Below are positions 51,724 to 60,738 of a DNA stretch of 64,000 nt, piece by piece. Numbering within the stretch: the first letter of the stretch is position 1; each line of letters begins with the position of its first letter. Origin of the DNA: Sphingopyxis panaciterrulae (GTDB lineage Bacteria; Pseudomonadota; Alphaproteobacteria; Sphingomonadales; Sphingomonadaceae); contig NZ_JACIJH010000008.1 of the NCBI RefSeq assembly GCF_014199295.1, positions 1 through 64,000 of the forward strand, in the 5' to 3' direction. A program made the position numbers and the translations under genes. The notes beneath the pieces are model-generated. The model worked only from the letters and a program-made list of their open reading frames with translations. It searched no databases and had not been told where the DNA came from.

Positions 51724-52866
51724 ATGTACGATCAGTTCTATGGCTTCACCGGACGCCCGTTCCAGTTGACGCCCGATCCCGCTTTCTATTTCGAAAGCGG
51801 CACGCACCGGAAGGCAATGTCCTATCTGGGCTATGGCCTGGCGCAGGGCGAGGGCTTCATCGTCATCACCGGCGATATCGGGACCGGCAAGACGACGCTG
51901 GTCGGGCATCTGATGAACACGATCGATCCGAACCGCCTGACCGCGGTCAAGCTGGTGTCGACGCAGGTCGAGGGCGACGATCTCCTTCGCCTGGTCGCCG
52001 AACAGTTCGGCATCGCGTGGGAGGGGGAAAGCAAGGCCGAACTGCTGCGGTCGATGGAACAATATCTGCGCGAACAGGCGCGCGCCGGGCGCCGCACGCT
52101 GCTGATCGTCGACGAAGGGCAGAATCTGGCCATCTCGGCGCTCGAAGAGTTGCGGATGCTGTCGAACTTCCAGCTCGGCGGTCATTCGCTGTTGCAGATA
52201 TTCCTGCTCGGCCAGCCCGAATTCCGCCAGACATTGTTCCATTCGCCGACGCTCGAGCAGCTTCGCCAGCGGGTGATCGCGACGCATCATCTGGACCCGA
52301 TGGAGCCCGAGGAAGTCGAGCCTTATATTCTCCACCGCCTCGGCAAGGTGGGCTGGACCGGCAATCCGGCGTTCAGCCCCGACGCCTTCGAGGAAATCTT
52401 CGATTACAGCGAGGGCGTGCCGCGCAAGCTCAACGTGCTGGTCAGCCGGCTGCTCCTCTATGGCGCGGTCGAGCAATTGTCGCGGATCACCGCGGCGCAC
52501 GTCCGCGAGGTGATCGGCGAGATCGAGGCCGATCGCGGCATCGACGAGACGACGCTGGTGCCGCCGCCGGTCGAGGCGCCCGCGCCCGCGGCCGCCGAAG
52601 CATCGCCCGAATGGCCGGTGGCGGTTCCCGCCGCGGCCGGGCCCGACCGCGCGCCCTTCGCGCAGCCGGCAGCCGAAGCCCCCGCCGCGCCGCGGGCCGA
52701 CGCGGCGCATATCGACGGGCTGAAGGCGCAGATCGCCGAACTGGAGGCGCGGCTGGTCGAGCAGGACGCGGCGCTGCGTCGCGTGCTCGACCTGTTGATC
52801 GAATGGGTCGAGCGCGATCCGGAGAATGCCCCCAATCCCGCCAATTCAAAGGTCTGGGCGGCCTGA
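51724..52866 (+). CDS. XrtA/PEP-CTERM system-associated ATPase (ExeA-like)
   Basis: A 380-residue protein with an AAA ATPase domain: FYGFTGRPFQLTPDPAFYF start, Walker A TGDIGTGKTTLVGHLM near residue 57, Walker B TLLIVDEGQNLAISALEELRML, and DYSEGVPRKLNVLVSRLLLYG (sensor 2). The C-terminal 100 residues are Ala/Pro-rich, then a short coiled coil (HIDGLKAQIAELEARLVEQDAALRRVLDLL). Resembles the GspA/ExeA ATPases that act in secretin assembly and the TIGR03015 family of this locus. Its role here is unknown; it may energise assembly of the export complex. Confidence 0.94.
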   Translation: MYDQFYGFTGRPFQLTPDPAFYFESGTHRKAMSYLGYGLAQGEGFIVITGDIGTGKTTLVGHLMNTIDPNRLTAVKLVSTQVEGDDLLRLVAEQFGIAWEGESKAELLRSMEQYLREQARAGRRTLLIVDEGQNLAISALEELRMLSNFQLGGHSLLQIFLLGQPEFRQTLFHSPTLEQLRQRVIATHHLDPMEPEEVEPYILHRLGKVGWTGNPAFSPDAFEEIFDYSEGVPRKLNVLVSRLLLYGAVEQLSRITAAHVREVIGEIEADRGIDETTLVPPPVEAPAPAAAEASPEWPVAVPAAAGPDRAPFAQPAAEAPAAPRADAAHIDGLKAQIAELEARLVEQDAALRRVLDLLIEWVERDPENAPNPANSKVWAA

Positions 52867-52912
52867 CGTCCGGCGCCGTTTCGGCTATGGATGGTGTGTG
52901 AGGTGAGGGACG

Positions 52913-53773
52913 ATGCAGAACGGCCTGTCGGTCGATGTCGAGGACTGGTTTCAGGTCGGCGCTTTTGAGCGCACGATCGACCGTGCCGACTGGCCGGCGC
53001 TCGAATGCCGGGTCGAGGGTAATTGCGACGCGGTGCTGGCGATGTTCGCCGAAGCGGGGGCCACCGGCACTTTCTTCACCCTGGGTTGGGTCGCCGAACG
53101 CTATCCCGCGCTGATTCGGCGGATCGTCGAGGCGGGGCACGAACTGGCCAGCCATGGCTATGATCATCGGCGCGTCTTCACCCTGACCGCCGACGAATTC
53201 GCGGCCGACCTTCAGAAGACGCGAGCGATCCTTGAGGATCTGGGCGGGGCGCCGGTGCGCGGCTATCGCGCCCCGAGCTTTTCGATCGACGCGCGCACGC
53301 CCTGGGCGCATCCGGTCTTGGCCGAACAGGGCTATGCCTATTCGTCGAGCGTCGCTCCGGTGGTTCACGATCATTATGGCTGGCCGCAAAGCCCGCGCCA
53401 TGCGTGGCGGCCGGTCGAAGGGAGCGATCTGGTCGAGTGGCCGGTGACGACCGCCCGCTTTGCCGGGCGCACGCTGGCGGCGGGAGGCGGCGGCTTCATG
53501 CGGCTGTTGCCCTATCGCTTCACGCGCTGGGCGATTGCGCGGATGAATGCCGAGGGGCATCCCGCCATCCTCTATTTCCATCCGTGGGAGATCGACCCCG
53601 GCCAGCCGCGGGTCGCGGACGCGCCGCTCAAGTCGAAGATACGGCATTACAGCGGCTTGTCGGCCATGGCTGGCAAGCTGAAGCAGTTGCTGGCCGATTT
53701 CGAATGGACCCGCGCCGACGCCCTGCTGCCCGCGCAGCAGCAGCGGGCGGCGTCGTGGCGCGCGGCGGCGTGA
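52913..53773 (+). CDS. Polysaccharide deacetylase, XrtA system (DUF3473-type)
   Basis: A 286-residue family 4 carbohydrate esterase. NodB motifs are clear: LSVDVEDWFQ (catalytic and metal Asp, residues 4-10), the His pair in ASHGYDHRRVF (about residues 81-91), RGYRAPSFSID and the C-terminal FHPWEIDPGQPR with the catalytic His. It should remove N-acetyl groups from the repeating unit or chain. Its stop overlaps the FemAB gene start (GTGA at 53770-53773). Confidence 0.94.
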   Translation: MQNGLSVDVEDWFQVGAFERTIDRADWPALECRVEGNCDAVLAMFAEAGATGTFFTLGWVAERYPALIRRIVEAGHELASHGYDHRRVFTLTADEFAADLQKTRAILEDLGGAPVRGYRAPSFSIDARTPWAHPVLAEQGYAYSSSVAPVVHDHYGWPQSPRHAWRPVEGSDLVEWPVTTARFAGRTLAAGGGGFMRLLPYRFTRWAIARMNAEGHPAILYFHPWEIDPGQPRVADAPLKSKIRHYSGLSAMAGKLKQLLADFEWTRADALLPAQQQRAASWRAAA

Positions 53774-54846
53774 GCGCGCCCGTGCAAAATCTGGTGCCGG
53801 CGGCCGCTGCGGTGCGCGTCGCGCCGCTCGCCGACCCGGCGGTATGGGACGGTTTCGTTGCGGCGCACCCGGACGCGACACCCTTTCACAGCCGCGCGTG
53901 GTGCGAGGCGGTGAGCCGGGCGACGGGGCATGGCTGTCACGCGCTAGCGGCGCTCGACACGGCGGGTGCGGTCGTCGGCCTGCTGCCGCTGCACCATGTC
54001 CGCTCGCCGCTGTTCGGACAGGCGCTCGTCGCGAGCGGTTTCGCGGTCGGCGGCGGCATTCTTGCCGACGATCCGGCGGTGGCGGACGCGCTCGCCGAGG
54101 CAGTGGCGGCGCTGGCGCGGACGCGCGGCGTGCCGTCGGTCGAACTGCGCGGCGGCCAACCGCCCGAAGGCGAGGGCTGGCACCGCGAGGAAGCCACCTA
54201 TGCCGGCTTCGCGCGCGATCTGGCGGCCGACGACGACGCCGAACTGCTCGCCATCCCGCGCAAGCAGCGCGCCGAGGTGCGCAAGGCGCTGGCGGGCGGG
54301 CTGATGGTCACCACGGGGCGTGGCGTGGAGGAACGCCGCGATCATTATCGCGTCTATGCGGAAAGCGTCCGCAACCTGGGCACCCCGGTCTTTCCGAAGG
54401 CGCTGTTCGATGCGGTGCTGGACGCTTTCGGCGCCGATGCCGACATATTGACCGTGCGCGCGGGCGGGCAGCCGGTGGCGAGCGTGCTCAGCCTCTATTG
54501 GCGCGGCACGGTGATGCCCTATTGGGGCGGCGGGACCTTTGCCGCGCGTGGGCTGCGCGCGAACGAGATGATGTATTACGCCCTGATGGGTCATGCCCGG
54601 TCGCGCGGCTGCACGCGCTTCGATTTCGGGCGCTCGAAACTGGGAACCGGTCCCTTTTCCTACAAGAAGAATTGGGGGTTCGAGCCGCGGCCGCTGGTCT
54701 ATGCGCGCTGGCTGGCGCCCGGCGAGACGCCGCGCGACACCAACCCCAACAGCGCCCGATACCGCCTGCAGGTTGATCTGTGGAAAAGGCTGCCGCTGTG
54801 GGCCGCGAACCGGATCGGGCCGCTGATCGCGCGCGGCCTGGGCTGA
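53770..54846 (+). CDS. FemAB family XrtA/PEP-CTERM system-associated protein
   Basis: A 358-residue FemAB-fold acyltransferase. Landmarks are FHSRAWCEAVSRATGHGCHAL, IPRKQRAEVRKALAGGLMVTTG, RVYAESVRNLGTPVFPKALFDAVLDAFGADADI and GCTRFDFGRSKLGTGPFSYKKNWGFEPRPL. FemAB proteins transfer aminoacyl groups from tRNA to peptidoglycan precursors; the XrtA branch is thought to modify polysaccharide or sorting substrates, by an unknown acyl donor. The start is GTG 53770, inside the preceding stop. The next gene follows with a one-base TGATG overlap. Confidence 0.93.
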   Translation: MSAPVQNLVPAAAAVRVAPLADPAVWDGFVAAHPDATPFHSRAWCEAVSRATGHGCHALAALDTAGAVVGLLPLHHVRSPLFGQALVASGFAVGGGILADDPAVADALAEAVAALARTRGVPSVELRGGQPPEGEGWHREEATYAGFARDLAADDDAELLAIPRKQRAEVRKALAGGLMVTTGRGVEERRDHYRVYAESVRNLGTPVFPKALFDAVLDAFGADADILTVRAGGQPVASVLSLYWRGTVMPYWGGGTFAARGLRANEMMYYALMGHARSRGCTRFDFGRSKLGTGPFSYKKNWGFEPRPLVYARWLAPGETPRDTNPNSARYRLQVDLWKRLPLWAANRIGPLIARGLG

Positions 54847-56051
54847 TGGCCGAAATCTTGTTTCTGGCGCACCGCGCGCCCTGGCCGCCCGACCGGGGCG
54901 ACCGCATCCGGAGCTGGCATATGGTCGAGGCGCTGGCGAAGCTGGCGCCGGTGCATGTCGCGGCGCTGGCCGACAGCGAAGCCGATGCGGCGCTGGCGCG
55001 TGGCAAGATGGCGCCGCTTTGCAAGAGCCTGTGCATCGAAGTGCGCAGGGCGTCGCGCCCGATCGCGCTGGCGCAGGCGGTGCTGCGCGGTGAGCCGGTG
55101 TCGAACCGGCTGTTCCGGAGCGCCGCGCTGGCCGAGCATGTCGGCGCGCTGCTGGCGCTGGGGACGGTGACCCATATCGTCGGTTTTTCGGGCCAGATGG
55201 CGCAATATCTGCCGGAGCACTTCGCGGGGCCGGTGGTGATGGATTTCGTCGATGTCGATTCGGCGAAATTCGCGACCTATGCCGAACAGGACGGACGCCA
55301 GCCGCTCCACTGGGTTCATGCCCGTGAAGCCGTCAAGCTGGGCGCCTATGAAGCGCGGGTGGCGCGCGCGGTCGATGCCAGCCTGTTTGTCAGCGAGGCC
55401 GAGGCGATGCTGTTCCGCGAGCGCAGCGGGCTGGATGCCGATCGGGTGCACGCGGTCGGCAATGGCATCGACACGGGATATTTCGACCCCGCGCAGCCGT
55501 TCGAGGCGGTGGGGCGGGGGGACGGCCCGCTCGCGGTCTTTACCGGCCAGATGGACTATCGCCCCAATATCGACGCGGTGCGCTGGTTCGCGGCGGACAT
55601 CCTGCCGCAGGTGCGCGGACGCCACCCGCAGGCACGCTTCGCGATCGTCGGACGCGCGCCGACGGACGAGGTGCGCGCGCTTGGCGCGCTGCCCGGCGTT
55701 ATCGTCACCGGCGAAGTGCCCGACGTGCGGCCCTGGCTGGCCGCGGCCGACGCCGTGGTGGCGCCGCTGCTGCTGGCGCGCGGGGTGCAGAACAAGCTGC
55801 TCGAAGCGATGGCGATGGCGCGCCCGGTGGTCGCCAGCCCCGCCGCGGCGACCGGAATCGACGCGGTTGATGGCGAGCATCTGATCGTCGCCGAAGGCGG
55901 CGCGGCGATGGCCGACGCGCTGTGCCGGCTGTTCGACGACCGTGCGCTGGCGGTGCGGATGGGCGCCGCGGCGCGCGAACGGATGATCGCGCGCTATGGC
56001 TGGGAGGCGCAGCTTGCGCCGCTCGGCCGGCTGCTGGGGCTGGCGGCATGA
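54846..56051 (+). CDS. TIGR03087-family PEP-CTERM/XrtA glycosyltransferase
   Basis: A 401-residue GT-B glycosyltransferase (family 4-like). N-terminal ILFLAHRAPWPPDRGDRIRSWHMVEALAKL is the usual acceptor-domain start of TIGR03087. The C-terminal half has FTGQMDYRPNIDAVRWFAADILPQVRGRHPQARFAIVGR and PLLLARGVQNKLLEAMAMARPVVASPAAATGID, the nucleotide-sugar-binding Rossmann part with the conserved EAM/E motif. It is the only obvious glycosyltransferase in the window; the remaining ones for the polymer must lie elsewhere. Its last codons overlap the exosortase start (ATGA). Confidence 0.94.
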   Translation: MAEILFLAHRAPWPPDRGDRIRSWHMVEALAKLAPVHVAALADSEADAALARGKMAPLCKSLCIEVRRASRPIALAQAVLRGEPVSNRLFRSAALAEHVGALLALGTVTHIVGFSGQMAQYLPEHFAGPVVMDFVDVDSAKFATYAEQDGRQPLHWVHAREAVKLGAYEARVARAVDASLFVSEAEAMLFRERSGLDADRVHAVGNGIDTGYFDPAQPFEAVGRGDGPLAVFTGQMDYRPNIDAVRWFAADILPQVRGRHPQARFAIVGRAPTDEVRALGALPGVIVTGEVPDVRPWLAAADAVVAPLLLARGVQNKLLEAMAMARPVVASPAAATGIDAVDGEHLIVAEGGAAMADALCRLFDDRALAVRMGAAARERMIARYGWEAQLAPLGRLLGLAA

Positions 56052-57559
56052 CCGCCCATTCGCTCTCGCATCCGCGCGGCTGGACGCGCTGGCAGCGTCA
56101 TATCGCCGGGCTGATGGGGCTTTGCGCCGCGATCCTGATCCTGTTTCACCGCGACGCCGCCGACATGGCGGGCATCTGGTGGAACAGCTCGACCTTCACC
56201 CATTGCCTGCTGATGGTGCCGATGATCGGCTGGCTGGTGGTGCAGCGGACGCCGCAATTGAAGACGCTGGCGCCGGCGTGGTGGTGGCCGGCACTCGTCT
56301 GGCTCGGCGGGGGCGGGCTGGTGTGGCTGGTGGGCGAAGCGGCGGGAGTCGGGCTGTTTCGCCAGCTTGGCCTGGTCCTGATGCTGCAGGGCGCGGTCGC
56401 CGCGGCGCTCGGCGAAAAGCTGGTGCGCGCGCTGCTCTTCCCGCTCGCTTATGCGCTGTTGCTGGTTCCCTTTGGCGAGGAACTGGTGCCGCTGCTCCAG
56501 ACGCTGACGGCGCGGATCAGCATCGCGCTGCTCCATGTCTCGGGTCTGGAAGCGCATCTGGAAGGCGTGTTCATCACCACCCGCGCCGGCTTTTTCGAGG
56601 TGGCCGAGGAATGTTCGGGGGTCAGCTTCCTGATCGCGATGCTCGCCTATTCGGTGTTCGCGGCGCATCTCTGCTTTCGGAACTGGCGGCGGCGGACCGT
56701 CTTCGTCCTGCTCGCGCTTGCCGCGACGATCCTTGCCAATGCGCTGCGGGCGTGGGGGACGATGGTCGCCGCCGAGATCTGGGGCATCGAGCGCGCCGGG
56801 GGGATCGACCATATCGTCTATGGCTGGGTTTTCTTCGGGCTAGTCATCCTGATCGTGATGCTGGTCGCCCGGCGCTGGTTCGACCGGCCGGCGAACGATG
56901 CCGCGGTCGATGTGCGCGGGCTGGGCGGCGCGGTGCGTTTCGCCGCCCCGGCGAAGGCGGTGCTGCCCGCGGCGCTGGCGCTGCCGCTGCTGTTCGCCGG
57001 CTGGGCGGCGCTGGCCGGCGGCCGCGCCGCGCCGCTGCCCGCGACCATGGCGGTGGCCGCGCCGGCGGGGTGGAGCGACGTTCGGGCAGCGGGTACGCCG
57101 TGGCTCCCGCGCTTCGATGGCGCCGACCAGCGGCTGCGGCGCGATTTCGTCGACGCGGCGGGGCGCCGGGTGGCGGTCGCGATCGGCGGTTATGAGCGGC
57201 AGGCGGAGGGGCGCGAGGTCGTCGCCTTCGGGCAGGGCGCGGTCGATCCCGATAGCAGATGGGCGTGGAGCGCCGCGCTGCCCGTCATCGACGGCGGCCG
57301 GACCGAGCGGCTGCTCCATCCGGGGCCGGTGCTGCGCGATGCGGCGACCTGGTATGTCGTCGCCGGCCAAGCGACCGGAAACCCCCGCGCCGCGAAACTC
57401 GCCGGGCTGAAGGCGCGGCTGCTCGGCGGCGATCCGCGCGCGCTGTCGCTGATCGTGTCGAGCGAGGAGGGGCAGGGCGGGGCGCAGGCGATCGCCGATT
57501 TCGTCGCGGCGTCGGGCGGCGCGCAGGCGATGGCTGACCGCGCCCTCGAAACAGGCTAA
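56048..57559 (+). CDS. xrtA: Exosortase A fused to an EpsI domain
   Basis: A 503-residue membrane transpeptidase-like protein. The first 290 residues are exosortase with about eight helices and the catalytic trio Cys188 (EECSGVSFLIA), Arg234 (LANALRAWG) and His255 (DHIVYGWVFF). From about residue 305 a helix (VLPAALALPLLFAGWAAL) leads into a periplasmic EpsI domain (residues about 335-500, PWLPRFDGADQRLRRDFVDAAGRRVAVAIGGYERQ). Exosortase A removes the PEP-CTERM sorting tail of exported proteins. EpsI is a separate protein in many loci but fused here. It sits between the glycosyltransferase and amidotransferase genes. Confidence 0.95.
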   Translation: MTAHSLSHPRGWTRWQRHIAGLMGLCAAILILFHRDAADMAGIWWNSSTFTHCLLMVPMIGWLVVQRTPQLKTLAPAWWWPALVWLGGGGLVWLVGEAAGVGLFRQLGLVLMLQGAVAAALGEKLVRALLFPLAYALLLVPFGEELVPLLQTLTARISIALLHVSGLEAHLEGVFITTRAGFFEVAEECSGVSFLIAMLAYSVFAAHLCFRNWRRRTVFVLLALAATILANALRAWGTMVAAEIWGIERAGGIDHIVYGWVFFGLVILIVMLVARRWFDRPANDAAVDVRGLGGAVRFAAPAKAVLPAALALPLLFAGWAALAGGRAAPLPATMAVAAPAGWSDVRAAGTPWLPRFDGADQRLRRDFVDAAGRRVAVAIGGYERQAEGREVVAFGQGAVDPDSRWAWSAALPVIDGGRTERLLHPGPVLRDAATWYVVAGQATGNPRAAKLAGLKARLLGGDPRALSLIVSSEEGQGGAQAIADFVAASGGAQAMADRALETG

Positions 57560-57569
57560 GCGCACGGAC

Positions 57570-59465
57570 ATGTGCGGTATAGCAGGCCTCTATCACCTCG
57601 AAACGGCGAAGCCGGTCGATCCGGCGCGCGTCCGCGCGATGCTGCACCCGATGGCGCATCGCGGGCCCGACGGCTCGGGCGAGTGGACGGCGCCCGGCGT
57701 CGGTCTCGGGCACCTCCGCCTCTCGATCATCGACATTGCGGGCAGCCCGCAGCCGATGGCGAGCGACGACGAGATGGTGACGCTGACCTATAACGGCGAA
57801 ATCTATAATTTCCGCGAGCTGCGCGCCGAACTGGAGGATCGCGGCCACCGGTTCCGCACCAGCGGGGATACCGAGGTCATCATCGCGGCGTGGCGGCAAT
57901 GGGGGCCGGACTGCCTGTCGCGGCTGAACGGCATGTTCGCCTTCGCGATCCACGATCACGCCCGCGGCTGCCTGTTCCTCGCGCGCGACCGGCTGGGCGT
58001 GAAGCCGCTCCATTATGTCCGGCTGTCGGACGGGTCGGTCGCCTTCGCGTCCGAACTCAAGGGACTGCTCCGCCACCCGCTGTTGCGGCGCGAGGCGAAC
58101 CTGTCGGCGGTCGAGGATTATTTCGCCTTCGGCTATGTCCCCGACGACACCAGCATCGTCGCCGGGGTCGAGAAACTGCCCGCCGGGCATTTCCTGCTGC
58201 TCGAACGCGGCAAGCCGGTGCCGGAGCCGGTCTGCTGGTGGGCGCCCGATTTCTCGCGCCGCATCCGCGCCAGCGAGAGCGAGGCGGCCGAGCATCTGGT
58301 CCACCTGATGCGCGCCGCGGTGACCGACCGCATGGTCGCCGACGTTCCGCTTGGCGCCTTTCTTTCGGGCGGGGTCGATTCGAGCGCGGTCGTCGCGCTG
58401 ATGGCGGAGGCGAGCGCCAAGGCGGTCAAGACCTGCACCATCGGCTTCGACCAGGCGGCGCTGGACGAGACCGCATACGCGCGGCAGATCGCCGAACGCT
58501 TTGCCACCGATCACCGTACCCGCACCGTCGCCGCCGCCGATTTCGCGCTGATCGACCGGATCGCCGACAGTTTCGACGAGCCCTTCGCCGACGCGAGCGC
58601 GTTGCCGACCTACCGCGTCTGCGAGCTGGCGCGCGAGGAGGTGACGGTCGCGCTGTCGGGGGACGGCGCCGACGAGGCGTTCGCGGGCTATCGTCGCCTC
58701 GTCTTCCAGCATCAGGAGGAACGGCTGCGCGCGATGATCCCCGCGGTGCTGCGGCGCGGCCTGCTCGGCCCGCTCGCGCGCGTCTGGCCGCAGATGGACT
58801 GGGCGCCGCGTCCGTTGCGCGCGCGCGCGACGCTGGCCAGCCTGGCGAAAAGCGGGGCCGAGGGCTATGCCGAGGCTGTCGGCGTCACCGGTCCGGCGCA
58901 GCGCGCGCGCCTGTTCAACGACGCCGCGCGGCGCGCGCTGGGCGAGCATGTCGCCGAGGCGCGATATTGGAAGGCGATGGCCGAGGCGCCGGCGCGCGAG
59001 CGGCTCGACCGGGCGCAATATGCCGACCTGAAAATCTGGCTGCCGGGCGACATATTGACCAAGACCGACCGGATGAGCATGGCGGTCGGCCTCGAGGCGC
59101 GCGAGCCGCTGCTCGACTATCGCCTCGTCGAATTCGCGGCGAGCCTGCCGGCGGCGATGCGGGTCAGGGGCGGCACGGGCAAGGCGATCCTGAAGCAGGC
59201 GATGGAACGCTATCTGCCCCGCGACATCCTCTATCGGCCCAAGATGGGGTTCGTGACGCCGGTGTCGCAATGGTTCCGCGGGCCGCTCACCGACCAGGCG
59301 CGCGCGCTCGCCACCTCCTCGACGCTGGCCCGCTCGGGCTGGTTCGACATGGCGGAGATCGAGCGCATCGTCGCCGCGCACCAGTCGGGCCGCCGCGACC
59401 ACGGGCGGCTGATCTGGCAATATTTCATGCTGGAAAAGTCGCTGGCGAGATTGTTCGGGATTTAG
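57570..59465 (+). CDS. XrtA/PEP-CTERM amidotransferase (asparagine-synthetase-like)
   Basis: A 631-residue class II glutamine amidotransferase. Met removal exposes Cys2 (MCGIAGLYHLE) as the glutaminase nucleophile; LSIIDIAGSPQPM, YNGEIYNFRELRAELE and GDTEVIIAAWRQWG follow. The synthetase domain carries the pyrophosphate loop LSGGVDSSAVVALMA near residue 266 and LSGDGADEAFAGYRR. It probably amidates or aminates a sugar acid or peptide of the polymer, using glutamine and ATP. Start is 10 bases after the exosortase stop. Confidence 0.95.
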   Translation: MCGIAGLYHLETAKPVDPARVRAMLHPMAHRGPDGSGEWTAPGVGLGHLRLSIIDIAGSPQPMASDDEMVTLTYNGEIYNFRELRAELEDRGHRFRTSGDTEVIIAAWRQWGPDCLSRLNGMFAFAIHDHARGCLFLARDRLGVKPLHYVRLSDGSVAFASELKGLLRHPLLRREANLSAVEDYFAFGYVPDDTSIVAGVEKLPAGHFLLLERGKPVPEPVCWWAPDFSRRIRASESEAAEHLVHLMRAAVTDRMVADVPLGAFLSGGVDSSAVVALMAEASAKAVKTCTIGFDQAALDETAYARQIAERFATDHRTRTVAAADFALIDRIADSFDEPFADASALPTYRVCELAREEVTVALSGDGADEAFAGYRRLVFQHQEERLRAMIPAVLRRGLLGPLARVWPQMDWAPRPLRARATLASLAKSGAEGYAEAVGVTGPAQRARLFNDAARRALGEHVAEARYWKAMAEAPARERLDRAQYADLKIWLPGDILTKTDRMSMAVGLEAREPLLDYRLVEFAASLPAAMRVRGGTGKAILKQAMERYLPRDILYRPKMGFVTPVSQWFRGPLTDQARALATSSTLARSGWFDMAEIERIVAAHQSGRRDHGRLIWQYFMLEKSLARLFGI

Positions 59466-59499
59466 ACGCGTTTCCTCTCCTGCAAGCGGGAGGGGCCTC

Positions 59500-60738
59500 A
59501 TGGAATCGCCACATCATCTTAACCCTTGTCGGCTACGCTCGCCGCCGATGACGGTGCATCCCGCCTTTCCGGTCGACGGCGCCCCCGCGCCGGCCGCGTC
59601 CGCGCCGCTGACGGTGCGCGTGGTCGACCCGCTGTCGCTGTCGGACGAGCTGGCGGCGGCGTGGGATGCGCTCGCGGCCGAGGCGAGCGAGCCCAATCCC
59701 TTCGTCGAGCGCTGGTGCCTGCAATCGGCGCTGCATCTGCTCGACCCCGAGCGGCAGGCGCGGCTGGTGCTGGTCCGCGACGGCAGCGCGGGGCCGGTGA
59801 TCGGCGTGATGCCGCTCGCCGCGGCGACACATTACGGCCGCCTGCCGCTGCGCCATGTGACGGGGTGGGCGCATCCCAATCATTTCCTGGGCCTGCCGCT
59901 CGTCCGCGCCGGGTTCGAACGGCTTTTCTGGTCGATCCTGCTCGGCTGGTGCGACGCGGCGCCCTGGGCGAAGACGCTCGTTCACCTGCCGCGGCTGACC
60001 GAGGATGGGCCGCTGCATCGCGCTTTGGTCGACGTCGCGCAGGCACGGGGCGGGGCGGCCGAGACGGTTCACCGCGAGGAACGCGCGCTGCTCGACAGCG
60101 ACCTGTCGCCCGCCGCCTATTGGGAAGCCGCGGTGCGCGCGAAGAAGCGCAAGGAACTGCGCCGTCAGGCCAACCGCCTCGCCGAACAGGGGACGGTGGC
60201 GTTCCGCCGCTGGCGTGCGGGCGACGCGCTCGATCCGTGGCTCGACGCCTTTCTCGACCTCGAGGCGCGCGGCTGGAAAGGGCAGGCGGGATCGGCGCTC
60301 GCGAGCCATGGCGAGACCGAAGCCTGGTTCCGCGCCATCGTGACCGCCGCGGCCACGGCCGGAAAGCTCGACCTGCGCGCGCTCGACCTCGATGGGCGGC
60401 CGCTTGCGATGCTCGTCCATTTCCTTTGCCCGCCGGGCGGCTTCTCGTTCAAGACCGCCTTCGACGAGGATTATGCGCGCTTCTCCCCCGGCGTGCTGCT
60501 CCAGCAGGCGAATCTCGACCTGCTGGGCGACCCGCGCATCGCCTGGGTCGATAGCTGCGCCGCGTCGGGCCACCCGATGATCGACAGCGTCTGGCGCGAG
60601 CGCCGCGCGCTGGTCTGGGTCAATGTCCCGCTGTCCAGCGCCTCCGACCGGCTGCGCTTCGCGGCGCTCCGCAGGGTCGAAACCCTGTGGCGGCGCTGGA
60701 AGCGCCCCCACTCCCTTCCCGTTCAGGACCAGCCATGA
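59500..60738 (+). CDS. CelD/GNAT-type acyltransferase, XrtA-linked
   Basis: A 412-residue protein of the Acetyltransf_6 family. Conserved parts include EPNPFVERWCLQSALHLL, VIGVMPLAAATHYGRLPLRHVTGWAHPNHFLGLPLV, then KKRKELRRQANRLAEQGTVAFRRW and FSFKTAFDEDYARFSPGVLLQQANLDLL. This type acylates or aminoacylates exopolysaccharide or capsule sugars. The start at ATG 59500 is chosen because CGGGAGGGG lies just upstream; ATG 59548 is an alternative giving a shorter N-terminus. It is the third acyltransferase-like gene in the locus. Its stop overlaps the next ATG. Confidence 0.88.
   Translation: MESPHHLNPCRLRSPPMTVHPAFPVDGAPAPAASAPLTVRVVDPLSLSDELAAAWDALAAEASEPNPFVERWCLQSALHLLDPERQARLVLVRDGSAGPVIGVMPLAAATHYGRLPLRHVTGWAHPNHFLGLPLVRAGFERLFWSILLGWCDAAPWAKTLVHLPRLTEDGPLHRALVDVAQARGGAAETVHREERALLDSDLSPAAYWEAAVRAKKRKELRRQANRLAEQGTVAFRRWRAGDALDPWLDAFLDLEARGWKGQAGSALASHGETEAWFRAIVTAAATAGKLDLRALDLDGRPLAMLVHFLCPPGGFSFKTAFDEDYARFSPGVLLQQANLDLLGDPRIAWVDSCAASGHPMIDSVWRERRALVWVNVPLSSASDRLRFAALRRVETLWRRWKRPHSLPVQDQP

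Noticed and set aside
57285..59501. 738-codon open frame opposite the amidotransferase
   Set aside because: Antisense shadow of an asparagine-synthetase-like gene with all its motifs on the plus strand.
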